Shown piece after piece: positions 1 through 9,496 of a stretch of DNA of 64,000 nucleotides. Source of the DNA: Pedobacter sp. WC2423. GTDB taxonomy: Bacteria; Bacteroidota; Bacteroidia; Sphingobacteriales; Sphingobacteriaceae. The stretch covers positions 3,348,001 to 3,412,000 of the forward strand of contig NZ_CP162005.1 in assembly GCF_040822065.1 (NCBI RefSeq), given 5' to 3'. Position numbers and translations under genes: made by a program. The notes beneath the pieces are model-generated. The model worked only from the letters and a program-made list of their open reading frames with translations. It did no database searches and was not told the DNA's origin. Positions within the stretch are counted from its first letter, which is position 1. The number at the start of each line of letters is the position of its first letter.

Positions 1-1
1 A

Positions 2-1447
2 TACAAACTTACTTTAAGCCCTGATTTTAAAAAGGTGATCAAAACTCACTATTATGACGAACGTAACGGACTTCCCGGCAATTACAATATTAACCTGTTT
101 ACCCTGGAAAATAAACTGGTCTTCTCTTCTGATGCTGGTTTTATGCTCTATGATGAGATCAGCAATCGCTTTACGCCTTATAAAGAACTAAACAAAGGAT
201 TAGGAAGTTTTGCCAATTCAAATAAAATCATCAATGCAGGTGTGAAGAAATACTGGTTTATCAATCATGGAAAAACTGCCATGGTCGATTTCAGTGAGCC
301 AGGCAAACTGAACATCGACTCTAACAGGCTGAGTTTACTGGATGGCAGAATGGTTCAGTATTATGAAAATATCAGCCCGATCAGTAATACGATGCACCTG
401 GTAAGTGTTGATGATGGCTTTGTGATTTATGATGCCATTGCGGGTAATGACCATGGAAAGAAAACGGTTTTACCGGCAGTACTGATCAGAAAAGTAGAAG
501 ATGTAACTGATGTTTATAAAACAATAAGTGAGAATGGGAATAGTGGAGAAGAGATTGAAATCCCTTTCAACAGGAATAATATCAGGATCTCTTTTTCTCT
601 TCCTTATTACAGACAGGCAAAAATCAAATTCCAATATTACCTGGAGGGTTATTCTAACCAGTGGTCTGAGTGGAGCGCTTCTTCTGCGAAAGACTTTACA
701 AATCTGGGTAAAGGAAGTTACCGGTTCCTGGTCCGTGCTAAAATCAATGATGAGCTGGTGAGTAAAGTCAGCGTATTTGAGTTTACTGTTCTCCCTCCAT
801 TTTATGCGAGCAACTGGGCTTTCGCGTTCTATGCGTTATTAATTATTTTACTGTTTATACTCGCTAAAAAACAATACCAGCTGAAGCTTCGCAAAGACCA
901 TGATGAAATCCTGGCCAAAGTGGAATTGGAAAAAGAGATTTTCCTGAAAACAGAGGCAGAAGAAAGAGAGAAACAACTTAGCGTTATTCAAACGGAAAGA
1001 CTGCAAACAGAACTGAAAAGTAAAAACCGGGAACTGGCAAATTCGGCTATGAGCCTGGTTTATAAAAATGAGTTGTTGCAAAAGCTGAGTCAGGAGATGA
1101 TCAAGCTGAAAGACGAGAAAGGTAAGGTACTTGCAGACGACCAGTTCAGAAAAATACAAAAGGTTATTGATGAAGGGATGAATGATGAGCGGGACTGGAA
1201 TTTATTCGAGACCAGCTTCAATGAAGCGCATGGAAGTTTCTTCAAAAAACTGAAGGCAAATCATCCTGACCTGGTTCCGAACGACCTCAAATTATGTGCC
1301 TATCTGCACATGAATATGAGCAGTAAAGAAATGGCTTCTTTATTGAACATCTCGCTCAGGGGGGTTGAAATCCGGAGGTACAGGCTGCGTAAGAAGCTGA
1401 ATATACCACATGACAAGAACCTTGCAGAGTTCTTTATGGAGCTTTAG
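2..1447 (+). CDS. Y_Y_Y-domain membrane sensor/regulator with C-terminal LuxR-type HTH (5' end outside window)
   Basis: The reading frame is open to the first base of the window, so this is the C-terminal part of a longer protein; the GTG at 35 need not be a real start. What remains is the end of a probable periplasmic beta-propeller, a Y_Y_Y (triple-tyrosine) beta-sandwich (about residues 165-255 counted from the GTG), one membrane helix (WAFAFYALLIILLFILA), a long charged coiled coil, and a C-terminal helix-turn-helix of the LuxR type (ASLLNISLRGVEIRRYRLRKKL). No histidine kinase or receiver domain is present after the helix, unlike hybrid two-component systems. Such proteins commonly sit beside SusC/SusD operons and are thought to switch them on when a glycan fragment binds the periplasmic part. 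It lies 241 bp upstream of SusC 1 on the same strand, so it is the likely regulator of this locus. The architecture is clear; the ligand is unknown. Confidence 0.85.
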   Translation, partial: YKLTLSPDFKKVIKTHYYDERNGLPGNYNINLFTLENKLVFSSDAGFMLYDEISNRFTPYKELNKGLGSFANSNKIINAGVKKYWFINHGKTAMVDFSEPGKLNIDSNRLSLLDGRMVQYYENISPISNTMHLVSVDDGFVIYDAIAGNDHGKKTVLPAVLIRKVEDVTDVYKTISENGNSGEEIEIPFNRNNIRISFSLPYYRQAKIKFQYYLEGYSNQWSEWSASSAKDFTNLGKGSYRFLVRAKINDELVSKVSVFEFTVLPPFYASNWAFAFYALLIILLFILAKKQYQLKLRKDHDEILAKVELEKEIFLKTEAEEREKQLSVIQTERLQTELKSKNRELANSAMSLVYKNELLQKLSQEMIKLKDEKGKVLADDQFRKIQKVIDEGMNDERDWNLFETSFNEAHGSFFKKLKANHPDLVPNDLKLCAYLHMNMSSKEMASLLNISLRGVEIRRYRLRKKLNIPHDKNLAEFFMEL

Positions 1448-1519
1448 GACTACATCATTACTACACAAAGCCTCAAAAACGCTTTAAATACATCAATTCT
1501 TCTTTTCCACAAACCTGGT

Positions 1520-1569
1520 CTTAAATCCTATCTTAAATGGTATTTCAGCGGCATTTCTACCGCTTAAAT
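1520..1569 (+). promoter_or_regulatory. Possible operator: three CTTAAAT copies and a short inverted repeat upstream of SusC 1
   Basis: CTTAAAT occurs at 1520-1526, 1532-1538 and 1563-1569. A small inverted repeat (AGCGG ... CCGCT, 1547-1564) lies between the second and third copies. The block is in the 241-bp gap between the regulator gene and SusC 1, about 120-170 bp before the SusC start, where a transcription factor site would be expected. No protein is known to bind this motif, and short AT-rich repeats can arise by chance. Confidence 0.25.
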
Positions 1570-1688
1570 ACTTATTGTCTTTTTTACACAAAGGTACCAT
1601 GATGTAATAATGTAGAGGTACTTTCCTTGTTTATGACCCAAATCCACCAGAGATTTAACAAACTATTAACACAAAACCAATAATCAGT

Positions 1689-4600
1689 ATGAAACGAATC
1701 TTTACAAAATTTTCTGTTTTAACTTTTCTATGTTTGCTTTTTATTAACGCAGCATCTGCCCAGAACATTACTGTTAAGGGTACCATCACAGATGGTCAGG
1801 ATAAGACAACTATCCCGGCAGTGAGCGTCGTTGTAAAAGGGACAACCATAGGAACACAAACAGATGCTAATGGTAAGTATGCCATCAGCGTTCCGGCTAA
1901 CGGAACCTTAGTATTTACCTATATCGGATACAACACACAGGAGGTTCCTGTAAACAATCAAACAACTGTTAACGTATCCTTAGCTTCCAGCTCGCAGCAA
2001 TTAGAGCAGGTAGTGGTAGTAGGTTATGGTACACAGCGTAAAGTTGACGTCACAGGATCAGTAGCCAGCCTGAAAGGAACTGAGATCTCCAAGCAGGCAT
2101 CTACCAACCCGGTAAGTGCATTGCAAGGTAAGATTGCAGGTGTGGCGATCACCAATTCAGGTACACCAGGTTCTGCGCCTCAAATCCGCATCAGGGGTTT
2201 AGGTACGATCTTCGGTAACCAGGCTCCTTTATATGTAGTGGATGGTGTATGGTACAGCGATATTAATTTCCTGAATCCAGGTGACATCGAGAACATGAGT
2301 GTTTTAAAAGATGCTTCTGCACAATCTATCTATGGTATCCGCGCTGCGAATGGTGTAGTATTGATTACTACCAAAAAAGGAAAGTTAGGCTCAGCGACTA
2401 CCATTAACTACGATGCTTATGCAGGTTTCCAGTCGGTAACGAATAAAGTTAAAATGGCTGATGCTTCTGAATATGCAACGTTGACAAACGAGTTGTATAC
2501 TTTCAATGGTCAGGCTCCATTATTTAAGGATACAAACCTGGGTGCTGGCACAGACTGGTACAAACAAATTCTGCAAAATGCTTTTGTAATGAACCACAAT
2601 ATCTCTATTGCTGGTGGTACAGAAAAATCTACTTACAATGTTTCCCTGGGTTATTTAGATCAGGATGGTATTGTAAAAACAAACAACTACAAAAGATATA
2701 CAGCAAGAGTATCGAATGATATCCAGGTTTTCAAAGATTTGAAAGTTGGTTATAACGTGACTGGTGTTGCCAGTAAATCAAAAGATATTCCTCAAACTAT
2801 CTTCCACCAGATGTATTCTGCATCACCAACAGTAGCTGTATTTAATGCAGACGGAACTTATGGTGATCCAAAATTACAGAACTTAGGAGATGGTGCTAAC
2901 TTCAATCCTCAGGCTACGCTTGATTACTTCAATCAGCAAACACAGGATTACAGAGTTACAGGTAATATTTATGCTGAATTAAAATTCGCAAAACACTTCA
3001 CTTTCAGAACAAGTGTAGGTGGAGAATTTGGTCAGTCTGAAAACAGAAAATACAACCCTGTTTATTTCGCAACTACAGCACAGAAAAATGACATCAGTCT
3101 TTTAGATCTTAAACGCGTAGAAACGAGAAACTGGATCGTAGAGAATACATTGACTTATCAGAACACTTTTAATGAAGATCATAGTCTGACTGTATTGTTA
3201 GGTCAGTCTGCACAAAGCAATAAATCTTATACGTTAAATGCTTCTGCACAAAACGTACCTTTTAACAGCGATGCAGATTTATATTTAAGATTAGGTGATG
3301 CAGCAACAAGAAATATACTGGATCAGGGATCTCTGATTAAATTTGCTTCTTATTTTGCCAGAGTAAATTACGCGTTCAAAAACAAATACTTGTTAAACGC
3401 TTCTATTCGTACTGATGGAGCTTCACAGTTTTTTGGTAGCGAGACCTGGGGTTATTTCCCTTCTATAGGTGCCGGATGGGTATTAACGAATGAAGACTTC
3501 ATGAAAGATCAGACCGTATTCAGCTCTTTAAAATTAAGAGGTAGCTGGGGTAAAGTTGGTAACGCAAGTGTACCGGTTAACCCAAGTCAGTCTTTAATTG
3601 CTCAGACTGCTGATTTGATCGCATTCTATAATAACAATCCAAATACTGGTGCAAGTGGTAATACTTTGGTACCTCCTGTTATTGTCTGGGAAAAAGGAAT
3701 TGGAAGTAATATTGGTTTCGAAGCTGCTTTCCTGAAAAACAGGTTAACAGTTGAAGGTGATTATTACAGCAGAAAAACTTCAAGAGCGATCTTCGGTTTG
3801 CCAATTTTAGGTTCATTAGGAACTGTTGACAACCAGATTTTAGGTAACCAGGCTGATTTACAAAACAGAGGTGCTGAGATTTCAGTAGCCTGGAGTGATG
3901 TAACAGGTGGTGGTTTAACTTACTCTATTGGTGGTAACGTCAGTTATAATCAAAATAAAGTTCTTTCTGTATTATCTGGTAAAACTCCTATCTATGCTGG
4001 TAGCACTGGCTTAACGAATGGTTATGTAGCCAACAGAACTATGGAAGGCAGCCCGATCGGAGAATTCTTCGGTTATAAAACTGTAGGTATTTTCCAGAAT
4101 GCGGCTGATATTGCAAATTCACCTACTCAATCTGGTGCTTTACCTGGTGGATTTAAATATGCAGATACCAATGGTGACGGACAAATTAATTCTCAGGACA
4201 GAGTTGCTTTGGGAAATCCTAATCCTAAATATACTTATGGTATCAATACAAGCTTCTCTTACAAAAACTTTGATCTTGCTTTAGATTTCCAAGGTGTGGC
4301 TGGTGTTGATGTTTACAACTCTAATCTTGCTTACCGTTTTGGAAATGAGAATTTCACTAAAGATTTCGTAGATAACCGCTGGCATGGTGAAGGTACTTCA
4401 AATACCTACCCTTCAGTAAATATCGGGTCGTCAGCGAACTCAGCGCCAAACTCTTTCTATGTGAGCAGCGGTTCTTATTTCAGAGTTAGAAATGCACAAT
4501 TAGGTTATACTTTACCTAAGAGCGTTCTGGCTAAATGGAAAATCCAGAAGATCAGATTTTATGCCAACGCGCAAAACGCAATCAATTTATTTGGCTACAA

Positions 4601-4748
4601 AGGATTCAGTCCTGAAGTTGGACCAATCCCTGTTGATAACGCTGAGAAAATTTTAGACAGACCATCGAACTCATTAAATGCAGGTCTTGACGCTAACGTT
4701 TACCCGTTATATGCGACTTACAACTTTGGTGTTAATCTTACTTTTTAA
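1689..4748 (+). CDS. SusC-like TonB-dependent outer membrane transporter (pair 1)
   Basis: This is an outer membrane barrel that imports oligosaccharides together with its SusD lid, powered by TonB/ExbBD. After a signal peptide (MKRIFTKFSVLTFLCLLF..., cleaved near ASAQ) comes a carboxypeptidase-D-like regulatory domain (about residues 27-100). Then come a TonB-box-like stretch (VVVVGYGTQRKVDVTG), the plug domain (about 115-235), and the barrel, ending in aromatic residues (NFGVNLTF). The length of 1019 aa is normal for the family. The SusD gene follows after 11 bp, as in nearly all such pairs. With GH144-like and GH3 enzymes downstream, the likely cargo is beta-1,2-linked glucooligosaccharides; that specificity is inferred from context only. 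Confidence 0.96.
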   Translation: MKRIFTKFSVLTFLCLLFINAASAQNITVKGTITDGQDKTTIPAVSVVVKGTTIGTQTDANGKYAISVPANGTLVFTYIGYNTQEVPVNNQTTVNVSLASSSQQLEQVVVVGYGTQRKVDVTGSVASLKGTEISKQASTNPVSALQGKIAGVAITNSGTPGSAPQIRIRGLGTIFGNQAPLYVVDGVWYSDINFLNPGDIENMSVLKDASAQSIYGIRAANGVVLITTKKGKLGSATTINYDAYAGFQSVTNKVKMADASEYATLTNELYTFNGQAPLFKDTNLGAGTDWYKQILQNAFVMNHNISIAGGTEKSTYNVSLGYLDQDGIVKTNNYKRYTARVSNDIQVFKDLKVGYNVTGVASKSKDIPQTIFHQMYSASPTVAVFNADGTYGDPKLQNLGDGANFNPQATLDYFNQQTQDYRVTGNIYAELKFAKHFTFRTSVGGEFGQSENRKYNPVYFATTAQKNDISLLDLKRVETRNWIVENTLTYQNTFNEDHSLTVLLGQSAQSNKSYTLNASAQNVPFNSDADLYLRLGDAATRNILDQGSLIKFASYFARVNYAFKNKYLLNASIRTDGASQFFGSETWGYFPSIGAGWVLTNEDFMKDQTVFSSLKLRGSWGKVGNASVPVNPSQSLIAQTADLIAFYNNNPNTGASGNTLVPPVIVWEKGIGSNIGFEAAFLKNRLTVEGDYYSRKTSRAIFGLPILGSLGTVDNQILGNQADLQNRGAEISVAWSDVTGGGLTYSIGGNVSYNQNKVLSVLSGKTPIYAGSTGLTNGYVANRTMEGSPIGEFFGYKTVGIFQNAADIANSPTQSGALPGGFKYADTNGDGQINSQDRVALGNPNPKYTYGINTSFSYKNFDLALDFQGVAGVDVYNSNLAYRFGNENFTKDFVDNRWHGEGTSNTYPSVNIGSSANSAPNSFYVSSGSYFRVRNAQLGYTLPKSVLAKWKIQKIRFYANAQNAINLFGYKGFSPEVGPIPVDNAEKILDRPSNSLNAGLDANVYPLYATYNFGVNLTF

Positions 4749-4759
4749 TCCGGAACGTC

Positions 4760-6256
4760 ATGATACAAAATAAAAATATATACACAAAAACGGTTTTGGC
4801 TTTTGGCCTGATTGTTTCTATTGCTGTAATCCCTGCTTGTAAGAAGAGCTTTTTGAATGTACCTGAGCAAGGACAACAAAATAGCGCTGTCTTCTGGAAA
4901 ACAGCTGAAGATGCCGGAAAAGGTGTCAATGCAATTTATGGGAACCTGCGTTCATGGGAAAACACAGCTTTCCCTGCAATTGCAATTGAAAGTATGGGTT
5001 CTGATGATGCAGAAAAAGGTAGTACACCTAGTGATGCAAGTTTTTTCCTGGACTTTGATGAGTTCAAGGTAGACCCTGCACAAGGTAATATTGCTGGTTT
5101 CTGGAGTGGTCAGTATAGAAATATTAACTACACAAACCAGGTACTGGATAACGTACCTGCAATTGTAATGGATGAGGCTTTAAAAGCAAGATACCTGGCT
5201 GAAGCTAAATTTGTAAGAGCTTTCTCTTATTTCAGATTGGTTCGTGCTTTTGGTAACATTCCTTTGCGTCTGCATGTCCCAAAAGATCCTAACAAGGATT
5301 ATAACTTGCCTCAGACTCCGGTTGCACAGGTTTATGCGCAGATTGAAAAAGATTTAACGGAAGCTGAAGCTGTACTGCCAGCTAAATATGGAGCTGCAGA
5401 TTTAGGCAGAGCAACCAAAGGTGCTGCTTTAAGTTTACATGCTAAAGTAGCCATGTATCAAAAGAAATGGGGTGATGTACTCAATTATACCAACCAGGTA
5501 ATGGGTTTAGGTTATGCATTGTTACCTGATTTTGAACAAAGTTTCAGACTTGCGAATGAGAACAGTTCAGAATCAATATTTGAAATTCAGTGTGCTTTAG
5601 TTCCTGGAAATCCGGATGCTTCCAATTCTCAGTATTCACAGGTACAAGGTGTACGTGGAACAAGTGGTGTAGATGGTGGCGGATGGGGGTTCAATGTTCC
5701 TACTCCTGATCTGGCTGCTGCTTTTGAACCTGGTGACCCAAGAAGATCTGGTACTATTCTTTTCAGAGGCACAACTACTCCAGAAGGCGACGTAATTCCT
5801 AAAGTTGGTGACAATCCTATGTACAACATGAAATCTTACTCTCCTTTCAAATTATTTGTAAGTAATTTCAATGAAGGTGCACAACAAAATGTACGCATGA
5901 TCCGCTACTCTGATGTTTTATTAATGAACGCAGAAGCAGCAAATGAACTGGGTAATTCTGGTCAGGCTTTATCTTCTTTAGAACAAGTAAGAAAAAGAGC
6001 CCGTCAGGGTAATCCTGATATTTTACCTGCGGTAACAACCACAGACCAGACGGCTTTACGCGCAGCGATCTATAAAGAAAGACGTGTGGAGTTAGCCATG
6101 GAATTTGACCGTTACTTTGATGTAATCCGTCAGGGAAGAGGAACAGCAGTTTTCGGCCCTAAAGGATGGAAAGCTGGTAAAAATGAAGTTTGGCCGATTC
6201 CTCAGACAGAAGTTGACCTCAGCGGTGGGGTATTAGTTCAAAACCCGGGTTACTAA
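4760..6256 (+). CDS. SusD/RagB-like surface glycan-binding lipoprotein (pair 1)
   Basis: This is the lipoprotein lid that binds glycan on the cell surface and closes over the SusC barrel. The N-terminus has a hydrophobic signal followed by a lipobox cysteine (VIPACKKSFL), so it is lipid-anchored. The body has the TPR-like helices and the C-terminal SusD block typical of the family, ending in the characteristic EVWPIPQTEVDLSGG...LVQNPGY. The length of 498 aa is usual. It is co-transcribed with the SusC gene 11 bp upstream. A hairpin terminator follows 22 bp after the stop, so expression of the enzymes downstream may be reduced relative to SusC/SusD. Confidence 0.95.
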   Translation: MIQNKNIYTKTVLAFGLIVSIAVIPACKKSFLNVPEQGQQNSAVFWKTAEDAGKGVNAIYGNLRSWENTAFPAIAIESMGSDDAEKGSTPSDASFFLDFDEFKVDPAQGNIAGFWSGQYRNINYTNQVLDNVPAIVMDEALKARYLAEAKFVRAFSYFRLVRAFGNIPLRLHVPKDPNKDYNLPQTPVAQVYAQIEKDLTEAEAVLPAKYGAADLGRATKGAALSLHAKVAMYQKKWGDVLNYTNQVMGLGYALLPDFEQSFRLANENSSESIFEIQCALVPGNPDASNSQYSQVQGVRGTSGVDGGGWGFNVPTPDLAAAFEPGDPRRSGTILFRGTTTPEGDVIPKVGDNPMYNMKSYSPFKLFVSNFNEGAQQNVRMIRYSDVLLMNAEAANELGNSGQALSSLEQVRKRARQGNPDILPAVTTTDQTALRAAIYKERRVELAMEFDRYFDVIRQGRGTAVFGPKGWKAGKNEVWPIPQTEVDLSGGVLVQNPGY

Positions 6257-6278
6257 TTCAAATCAAACATACCAAATG

Positions 6279-6313
6279 AGAGGTTGCCAGGCTGAGCCTG
6301 GTAACCTCTTTTA
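6279..6313 (+). terminator. Intra-locus hairpin terminator between SusD 1 and the enzyme genes
   Basis: A 14-bp stem (6279-6292 with 6296-6309, one G-T wobble) with a 3-nt loop is followed by TTTT. It lies in the 95-bp gap between SusD 1 and the GH144-like gene. The T run is short, so it may act as a partial terminator or as a 3'-end stabiliser, giving more SusC/SusD than enzyme mRNA. No obvious new promoter is visible after it. Confidence 0.75.
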
Positions 6314-6351
6314 ACATCACTCCTGCCCTGTACCTAATTTAAAAGCCAACG

Positions 6352-7704
6352 ATGAAATTAAAATCTTTACTCAGCCTCTTTATTTTAACGATACTTACTT
6401 TTTTTGCAGTAGCGCAAAAGAAAAATGTAGCATTTCAGGGTATTAAAGCCGAAATGAAAATACAGAAAAACCTGACTGACGACCAGCTTCTTGATTTAGT
6501 ACAGAAACAAACCTTCCGTTATTTCTGGGATTTTGGTCATCCTGTTAGTGGAATGGCACGTGAGCGCAGTAATGTCGCTTTTGAATATGGCAGTGAGGTC
6601 GTGACTATTGGTGGAACTGGTTTTGGGGTCATGGCAACTATTGTAGCTGCTGAGCGTAAATTTATAACGCGTGAACAGGCTGCTGCAAGAACTAAAAAAA
6701 TTGTAGACTTTTTATATAAGGCTGATCAGTTTCATGGTGCTTTTCCGCACTGGCTGAATGGCGAAACAGGAAAAGTAATCCGTTTCAGTCCTAAAGATGA
6801 CGGTGCTGATCTGGTGGAAACCTCTTTGCTTTTCCAGGGTTTACTGACGGCACGCCAATATTATACGGCAGACAATGCTGTAGAGACTGATATTCGCAAT
6901 AAAATCCTTTGGATGTGGGAAGGTGTGGAATGGAACTGGTTTACACAACAACAAAATGTTTTATACTGGCATTGGAGTCCTAATAATGGCTGGAGCATGA
7001 ACCACCCGATTAAAGGATGGAATGAATGTTTTATCACCTATGTGCTGGCGGCTTCATCTCCAAAATCACCTATTGATAAAAAAGTGTACGAAGAAGGCTG
7101 GGCAAACAGCAATACATTTTTCAACGGAAAAAAATTTGAAGGGATTACACTACCTCTTGGTTTTGATTTCGGTGGCCCCTTATTCTTTTCACAATATTCC
7201 TTTACAGGACTGGATCCGCGTGGTTTGAAAGATCGTTACGCAGATTATTTTGAACAGAATAAAAACCACACGTTAATCAATCGTGCCTATTGTATAGAGA
7301 ATCCTAAACATTTTAAAGGTTATGGAGAAAATTGCTGGGGATTAACTGCAAGTGATAGCTGGCAGGGTTATGCTGCACATTCTCCTTCGGAAGATTTAAG
7401 TGTGATCAGCCCAACGGCTGCTTTATCAGCTTTCCCTTATACGCCTGAATATTCGATGAAAGCTTTGAAGCATTTCTATTTTGATCTTGGTGACAAGATC
7501 TGGAGTGAATATGGTTTCGTGGATGGCTTTAGTGAAGAGCATAACTGGTATGCAAAATCACATCTGGCAATTGATCAGGGGCCTGTTATCTGTATGATAG
7601 AAAACTACCGCACAGGATTACTATGGAAATTATTTATGAGCAATCCGGATGTTAAAAACGGATTGAACAAATTAGGCATTGAAAGTCCTGCCATCGCTAA
7701 ATAA
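6352..7704 (+). CDS. GH144-like protein (glucoamylase-like domain), probable endo-beta-1,2-glucanase
   Basis: The secreted protein has a signal peptide (MKLKSLLSLFILTILTFFAVAQ) followed by one (alpha/alpha)6-type domain of the 'glucoamylase-like' family PF10091. Recognisable family stretches are QKQTFRYFWDFGHPVSGMAR, DGADLVETSLLFQGLLTARQ, CWGLTASDSWQGYAAHSP and the C-terminal LAIDQGPVICMIENYRTGLLW. CAZy family GH144 was founded on an endo-beta-1,2-glucanase of this type from Chitinophaga pinensis, also a Bacteroidota, of similar length (about 450 aa). The expected role is cleavage of beta-1,2-glucan to sophorose and short oligosaccharides in the periplasm or outside. Its neighbours, SusC/SusD before and a GH3 beta-glucosidase after, fit. 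The family call is strong; the exact substrate and endo/exo mode are inferred. Confidence 0.85.
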   Translation: MKLKSLLSLFILTILTFFAVAQKKNVAFQGIKAEMKIQKNLTDDQLLDLVQKQTFRYFWDFGHPVSGMARERSNVAFEYGSEVVTIGGTGFGVMATIVAAERKFITREQAAARTKKIVDFLYKADQFHGAFPHWLNGETGKVIRFSPKDDGADLVETSLLFQGLLTARQYYTADNAVETDIRNKILWMWEGVEWNWFTQQQNVLYWHWSPNNGWSMNHPIKGWNECFITYVLAASSPKSPIDKKVYEEGWANSNTFFNGKKFEGITLPLGFDFGGPLFFSQYSFTGLDPRGLKDRYADYFEQNKNHTLINRAYCIENPKHFKGYGENCWGLTASDSWQGYAAHSPSEDLSVISPTAALSAFPYTPEYSMKALKHFYFDLGDKIWSEYGFVDGFSEEHNWYAKSHLAIDQGPVICMIENYRTGLLWKLFMSNPDVKNGLNKLGIESPAIAK

Positions 7705-7711
7705 AATAGTC

Positions 7712-9454
7712 ATGAAAAGAACGCTGCTGTTGTTTTGCCTGCTGATTTCAAGCACTGCTTTATTCGCTCAGAAAAAGCAGCTGACTTATTGCAATCCGGT
7801 CAATCTGGATTATGGCTATACCCCTATTCCTCATTTTACAGAACAGGGGAAACACCGTGCAACAGCAGATCCTGTGATTGTAAATTATAAAGGAGATTAT
7901 TTCTTGTTCTCTACCAATCAGATGGGCTATTGGTGGAGTGAAGACTTATATCACTGGAATTTTGTTTCCCGCTCTTTCCTTCGTCCGGAGCATAAGGTGT
8001 ATGATGATCTGTGTGCGCCTTCAGTTTGGATACAGGGTGATACCATGCTGGTTTTTGGTTCTACTTATTCCAAAAATTTCCCGATCTGGATGAGTACAGA
8101 TCCGAAAAAGGATTCGTGGAAGGAAACGGTACATGAATTTGAAATCGGGGGCTGGGACCCTGCACATTTTGTGGATGAGGATGGGAAGTTATATATGTAC
8201 AATGGTAGCAGCAATCAATATCCTTTGTACGGAATTGAATTAAATCGTAAAACTTTCGCTCCGATAGGTACAAGAAAAGAATTGCTCTTGTTGAATGATG
8301 AACGGTTTGGCTGGCAGCGTTTCGGTGAAAACCTGGACAATACTTTCCTTGATCCTTTTATTGAAGGCGCATGGATGACTAAACATCATGGAAAATATTA
8401 TTTACAGTATGGTGCACCAGCCACAGAGTTTAGTGGTTATGCAGATGGTGTAGCGATATCAAAGAGTCCGCTTGGCCCCTTTGAGCATCAGTCATTACCG
8501 TTATCTTATAAACCGGGTGGTTTTGCAAGAGGCGCCGGACATGGAGCAACCTTTCAGGACAGATGGAAAAATTACTGGCACGTTTCTACTATGGTGGTCT
8601 CTGTCAAGAACAATTTTGAACGCAGACTAGGTATCTGGCCTGCAGGATTCGATCAGGATGATGTCATGTATATGGATGCTGCTTTTGGCGATTATCCGCA
8701 TTATTTTCCTGACCAGACTACAGATCATTTAAAGTCTGGTTTCACCGGATGGATGTTGCTGAATTACAATAAGCCTGTTATTGTTTCTTCTACTTTGGGT
8801 GGTTATACTGCAAATTTAGCAGTGGATGAAAGTATCAGGACCTACTGGAGTGCAGAAAGTGGTAAAAAAGGAGAATGGATACAGACCGATCTTGGGAAGT
8901 TATCCCGTGTAAACGCAGTACAAATAAATTATGCGGACCAGGATGCAGAATTTTCAGGAAAACAAAATGACATTTATCACCAATACAAACTGTGGTATTC
9001 GGTGGATGGTAAAAGTTGGAAAATATTAGCTGATAAAAGTGCAAACCGGAAAGATGTTCCGCATGATTATATAGAATTGGATCAGCCAGTCTCTGCCCGC
9101 TTTATCAAATTAGAGAATATCCATATGCCTGCTGGCAAATTTGCGATCAGCGGGTTAAGGGTGTTTGGAAATGGCAATGGAAAGAAACCAGCAGCTGTTA
9201 AAGGTTTCACCGTGTTGAGAACGGAAAAAGACAAAAGAAATTCATGGATCAGATGGAGTACCGTAGACGACGCTTATGGGTATAACATTTATTTAGGTAC
9301 GGATCCTGATAAATTATACAATAGCATCATGGTTTACCAGGCCAATGAATATTGGTATAAAGGCATGGATAAAGAAAAACCTTATTACTTCTGTATAGAA
9401 GCAATCAATGAAAATGGAATATCTGAAAGATCAAAAGTAACGAGAGTCAATTAA
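7712..9454 (+). CDS. Family 43-like glycoside hydrolase with discoidin (F5/8 type C) and C-terminal Fn3-like domains
   Basis: The chosen ATG at 7712 gives a clean signal peptide (MKRTLLLFCLLISSTALFAQ); an in-frame TTG at 7679 would overlap the previous gene and spoil it. Residues 20-370 look like a five-bladed GH43 propeller. Its probable catalytic acids are the Asp in ATADPVIVNYKGDYFLF, the Asp in GWDPAHFVDEDG and the Glu in FIEGAWMTKHHGKYYL. A discoidin-like beta-sandwich follows (about 375-505), then an Fn3-like module (about 510-580). The second domain probably binds carbohydrate. Most GH43 enzymes act on arabinosides or xylosides, which does not obviously match a beta-1,2-glucan locus, so the true substrate is open. 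It starts 7 bp after the GH144-like gene and is clearly in the same operon. Confidence 0.8.
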   Translation: MKRTLLLFCLLISSTALFAQKKQLTYCNPVNLDYGYTPIPHFTEQGKHRATADPVIVNYKGDYFLFSTNQMGYWWSEDLYHWNFVSRSFLRPEHKVYDDLCAPSVWIQGDTMLVFGSTYSKNFPIWMSTDPKKDSWKETVHEFEIGGWDPAHFVDEDGKLYMYNGSSNQYPLYGIELNRKTFAPIGTRKELLLLNDERFGWQRFGENLDNTFLDPFIEGAWMTKHHGKYYLQYGAPATEFSGYADGVAISKSPLGPFEHQSLPLSYKPGGFARGAGHGATFQDRWKNYWHVSTMVVSVKNNFERRLGIWPAGFDQDDVMYMDAAFGDYPHYFPDQTTDHLKSGFTGWMLLNYNKPVIVSSTLGGYTANLAVDESIRTYWSAESGKKGEWIQTDLGKLSRVNAVQINYADQDAEFSGKQNDIYHQYKLWYSVDGKSWKILADKSANRKDVPHDYIELDQPVSARFIKLENIHMPAGKFAISGLRVFGNGNGKKPAAVKGFTVLRTEKDKRNSWIRWSTVDDAYGYNIYLGTDPDKLYNSIMVYQANEYWYKGMDKEKPYYFCIEAINENGISERSKVTRVN

Positions 9455-9496
9455 GATAGATTTTATAAACTGAATAACACACGATAATATATTAAA

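Noticed and set aside
7679-7711. TTG start for the GH43-like protein
   Set aside because: It overlaps the GH144-like gene and puts 11 residues before a clean signal peptide that begins at the ATG 7712.
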